A stretch of DNA of 6,370 nt. It comes from Fidelibacterota bacterium (GTDB taxonomy: Bacteria; Fidelibacterota; UBA2242; B5-G15). The notes beneath the pieces were generated by a model. That model searched no databases and had not been told where the DNA came from. It was given only the letters and a program-made list of their open reading frames with translations. Where the stretch lies: NCBI GenBank assembly GCA_003645825.1, contig QNCQ01000112.1, positions 1 to 6,370 of the forward strand. The letters run 5' to 3'. The position numbers were made by a program, and so were the translations under genes. Of the stretch, positions 5,203 to 6,370 are shown piece after piece (position 1 is the stretch's first letter; every line of letters starts with the position of its first letter).

Positions 5203-6099
5203 ATGAGAATATTAAAAAAAACCAATATCAATTTTCTGAAATACAGCAAGCTTGCTGCCACAATTTCAATATCATTTCTGACAATTTCCATAATCTCGGT
5301 GTTCTTTGTAAGGGGTTTGAATTATGGAATCGACTTTAAAGGCGGTGTTCTTGTCCAGGTAAGGTTTGAAAATTCTATAACTACTGCAGAGCTTCGATCG
5401 ATTTTTGCTCAGAATCAGATGGGCGATGCTATAATTCAGAAGTCTAACGAGACAAACGAATTTCTGATAAGGCTGGAAAAGCCCGAAGGTTCGGAGAATA
5501 TTCGAGAGAAGATCTCGAATATTCTCGGCAGTGTTGAAAATAATTCTTTTGAGATTCGAAAGGCTGAGCAGGTGGGGCCGAAAATAGGGAGAGAGCTTCG
5601 CAAGAAAGCACTTCTTGCTATTATTTCTGCGCTATTTGTGATTGGAATCTACATTACGATACGATTTCAATTCAGGTATGCTATTGGAGCGGTAGTAGCT
5701 CTCGCTCATGATGTTCTTTTTACCCTTGGGATTTTTTCCTTAGCGCAAATTGAGATATCTCTCTCAACAATAGCAGCCTTTCTGACAATAGTGGGCTATT
5801 CTTTAAATGACACAATAGTGATTTACGATAGAATCAGAGAAAATATCAGAGTTCTTAAAAACGAAGCACTTCCCAAGGTAATAAACAAAAGTCTCAATGA
5901 AACATTAAGCCGTACCCTGATAACCTCTCTTACAACATTTGTTGCTGTTTTTGTTCTATCATTTGCCCCGGGTGAAATAAAAATATTTTCTATAGCGATG
6001 ATATGCGGTGTAATTGTGGGGACTTATTCTTCAATTTATATAGCATCTCCTGTGGTTGTATATTTTCATGATAAACTCAGAGCAAGGAAAAGGAGTTAA
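5203..6099 (+). CDS. secF: Protein translocase subunit SecF
   Basis: SecF is the partner of SecD in the inner-membrane complex that completes protein export through SecYEG. The 298 residues match the usual 290-320. TM1 is at about 15-36, followed by YGIDFKGG (41-48), the SecF form of the conserved head motif. A small periplasmic domain runs to about 120, then EQVGPKIGRELRKKA (121-136). Five more membrane segments occupy about 136-155, 159-182, 186-207, 239-257 and 260-286. TM4 holds TIVGYSLNDTIVIYDRIREN (196-215), the conserved N-D motif of the family, and AHD (168-170) is also typical. AAGGG (5192-5196) six bases before the ATG supports the start. It lies 17 bases after secD and 9 bases before purA, so the three are probably one transcript. 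A 14-bp inverted repeat lies inside at 5494-5526. Confidence 0.98.
   Translation: MRILKKTNINFLKYSKLAATISISFLTISIISVFFVRGLNYGIDFKGGVLVQVRFENSITTAELRSIFAQNQMGDAIIQKSNETNEFLIRLEKPEGSENIREKISNILGSVENNSFEIRKAEQVGPKIGRELRKKALLAIISALFVIGIYITIRFQFRYAIGAVVALAHDVLFTLGIFSLAQIEISLSTIAAFLTIVGYSLNDTIVIYDRIRENIRVLKNEALPKVINKSLNETLSRTLITSLTTFVAVFVLSFAPGEIKIFSIAMICGVIVGTYSSIYIASPVVVYFHDKLRARKRS
5244..5257 (+). repeat. 14-bp palindrome in the 5' part of secF
   Basis: CAGCAAGCTTGCTG (5244-5257) is its own exact complement with no spacer. It lies in the codons just before the first membrane segment. Confidence 0.7.
5471..5526 (+). repeat. Cluster of inverted repeats in secF, including a perfect 14-bp one
   Basis: GAGAATATTCGAGA (5494-5507) and TCTCGAATATTCTC (5513-5526) are exact complements around the loop GAAGA. 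Directly upstream are CCGAA-GG-TTCGG (5483-5494) and GGCT-GGAAA-AGCC (5471-5483), so three hairpins touch end to end. The main one encodes ENIREKISNIL in the periplasmic domain. The arm and loop sizes equal those of the inverted repeat in secD, but the sequence is different. Confidence 0.85.
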
Positions 6100-6108
6100 A
6101 AAACATCC

Positions 6109-6370
6109 ATGCCTGTTACAGCAGTATTAGGTGGTCAGTGGGGGGATGAGGGAAAAGGTAAAATCATTGATTACCTTTCCGAGGAAGCAGATGTCGTAGC
6201 AAGGTTCCAAGGTGGGTCTAACGCCGGGCATACGATTTTGGTGGGGAATAAAGAAATAATTCTCCACCAGATACCTACTGGTATACTCAGGGAGGGTATA
6301 ATATGCATTCTTGGAAACGGAATGGTAATTGACCCTATAAATCTCCTGAGAGAGATAAACGATGTGGAAA
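6109..6370 (+). CDS. purA: Adenylosuccinate synthase, N-terminal part (runs off window)
   Basis: PurA joins IMP and aspartate with GTP to make adenylosuccinate, the first committed step from IMP to AMP, in the cytoplasm. The first 87 residues are present. VLGGQWGDEGKGKIIDYL contains the GTP-binding loop GDEGKGK (12-18) with catalytic D13; QGGSNAGHT (34-42) contains catalytic H41, at the same number as in the E. coli enzyme; LHQIPTGIL and LGNGMVIDP follow as expected. The ATG at 6109 is nine bases after the secF stop. Its likely ribosome site AGGAG (6091-6095) lies within the last secF codons with a longish 13-base gap, which hints at translational coupling. The remaining roughly 340 residues lie to the right of the window. 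Inverted repeats are present at 6239-6284. Confidence 0.97.
   Translation, partial: MPVTAVLGGQWGDEGKGKIIDYLSEEADVVARFQGGSNAGHTILVGNKEIILHQIPTGILREGIICILGNGMVIDPINLLREINDVE
6239..6284 (+). repeat. Tandem inverted repeats inside purA
   Basis: TGGTGGGGAAT (6239-6249) pairs with ATTCTCCACCA (6259-6269) over 11 positions, ten Watson-Crick and one G-U, around a 9-base loop. One base later ATACC (6271-6275) pairs with GGTAT (6280-6284) around a 4-base loop. Confidence 0.7.

Overview
The window is bacterial chromosomal DNA of moderate GC (by eye a little over 40 %). It holds a conserved housekeeping operon on the right, a sensory/regulatory gene on the left, and between them about 1.6 kb of decayed mobile and signalling DNA. 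No rRNA, tRNA or CRISPR array is visible. The mix of a receiver-PAS-PAS-PAS protein, an integron-integrase relic and SecD/SecF as separate proteins suggests a free-living environmental bacterium. The SecD, with a roughly 140-residue variable segment in its periplasmic part, reminds me of FCB-group or related candidate phyla, but the window alone cannot settle the taxonomy.

Left part (1-1631, minus strand): a signalling protein runs off the left edge. Its N-terminal receiver domain is followed by two PAS domains and a PAS_3-type domain; the output domain lies outside the window. A small unrecognised ORF of 53 codons ends 13 bases before its start codon, and a 17-bp perfect palindrome lies upstream of that ORF.

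Middle part (about 1651-3208): this is a graveyard. On the minus strand there is a clear integron integrase (IntI) pseudogene. Its N-terminal two thirds can be followed over about 700 bases through three in-frame stops, at least two frameshifts and loss of the first catalytic Arg. It ends abruptly, and in the same frame continues into a scrap of the cysteine-containing C-terminal segment (SHGICPEC type) found on many PAS/receiver proteins. On the plus strand lies a transposase C-terminal fragment resembling the IS256/Mutator family, bounded by imperfect inverted repeats with a shared 10-bp core, as expected of an internally deleted insertion sequence.

Right part (3209-6370, plus strand): a likely sigma-70-type promoter and a strong Shine-Dalgarno precede secD, then secF 17 bases later, then purA 9 bases after secF, cut by the window edge. 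SecD and SecF form the membrane complex that uses the proton (or sodium) gradient to help pull proteins through the SecYEG channel; PurA makes adenylosuccinate in AMP synthesis. The tight spacing suggests cotranscription, although the two functions are unrelated.

I did not find an obviously new multi-gene system. The most unexpected signals are the integron-integrase relic with its chimeric end, and strong inverted repeats inside the coding sequences of secD, secF and purA. Two of these are perfect 14-bp arms around 5-base loops, and all three sites have one or more smaller hairpins directly beside them.
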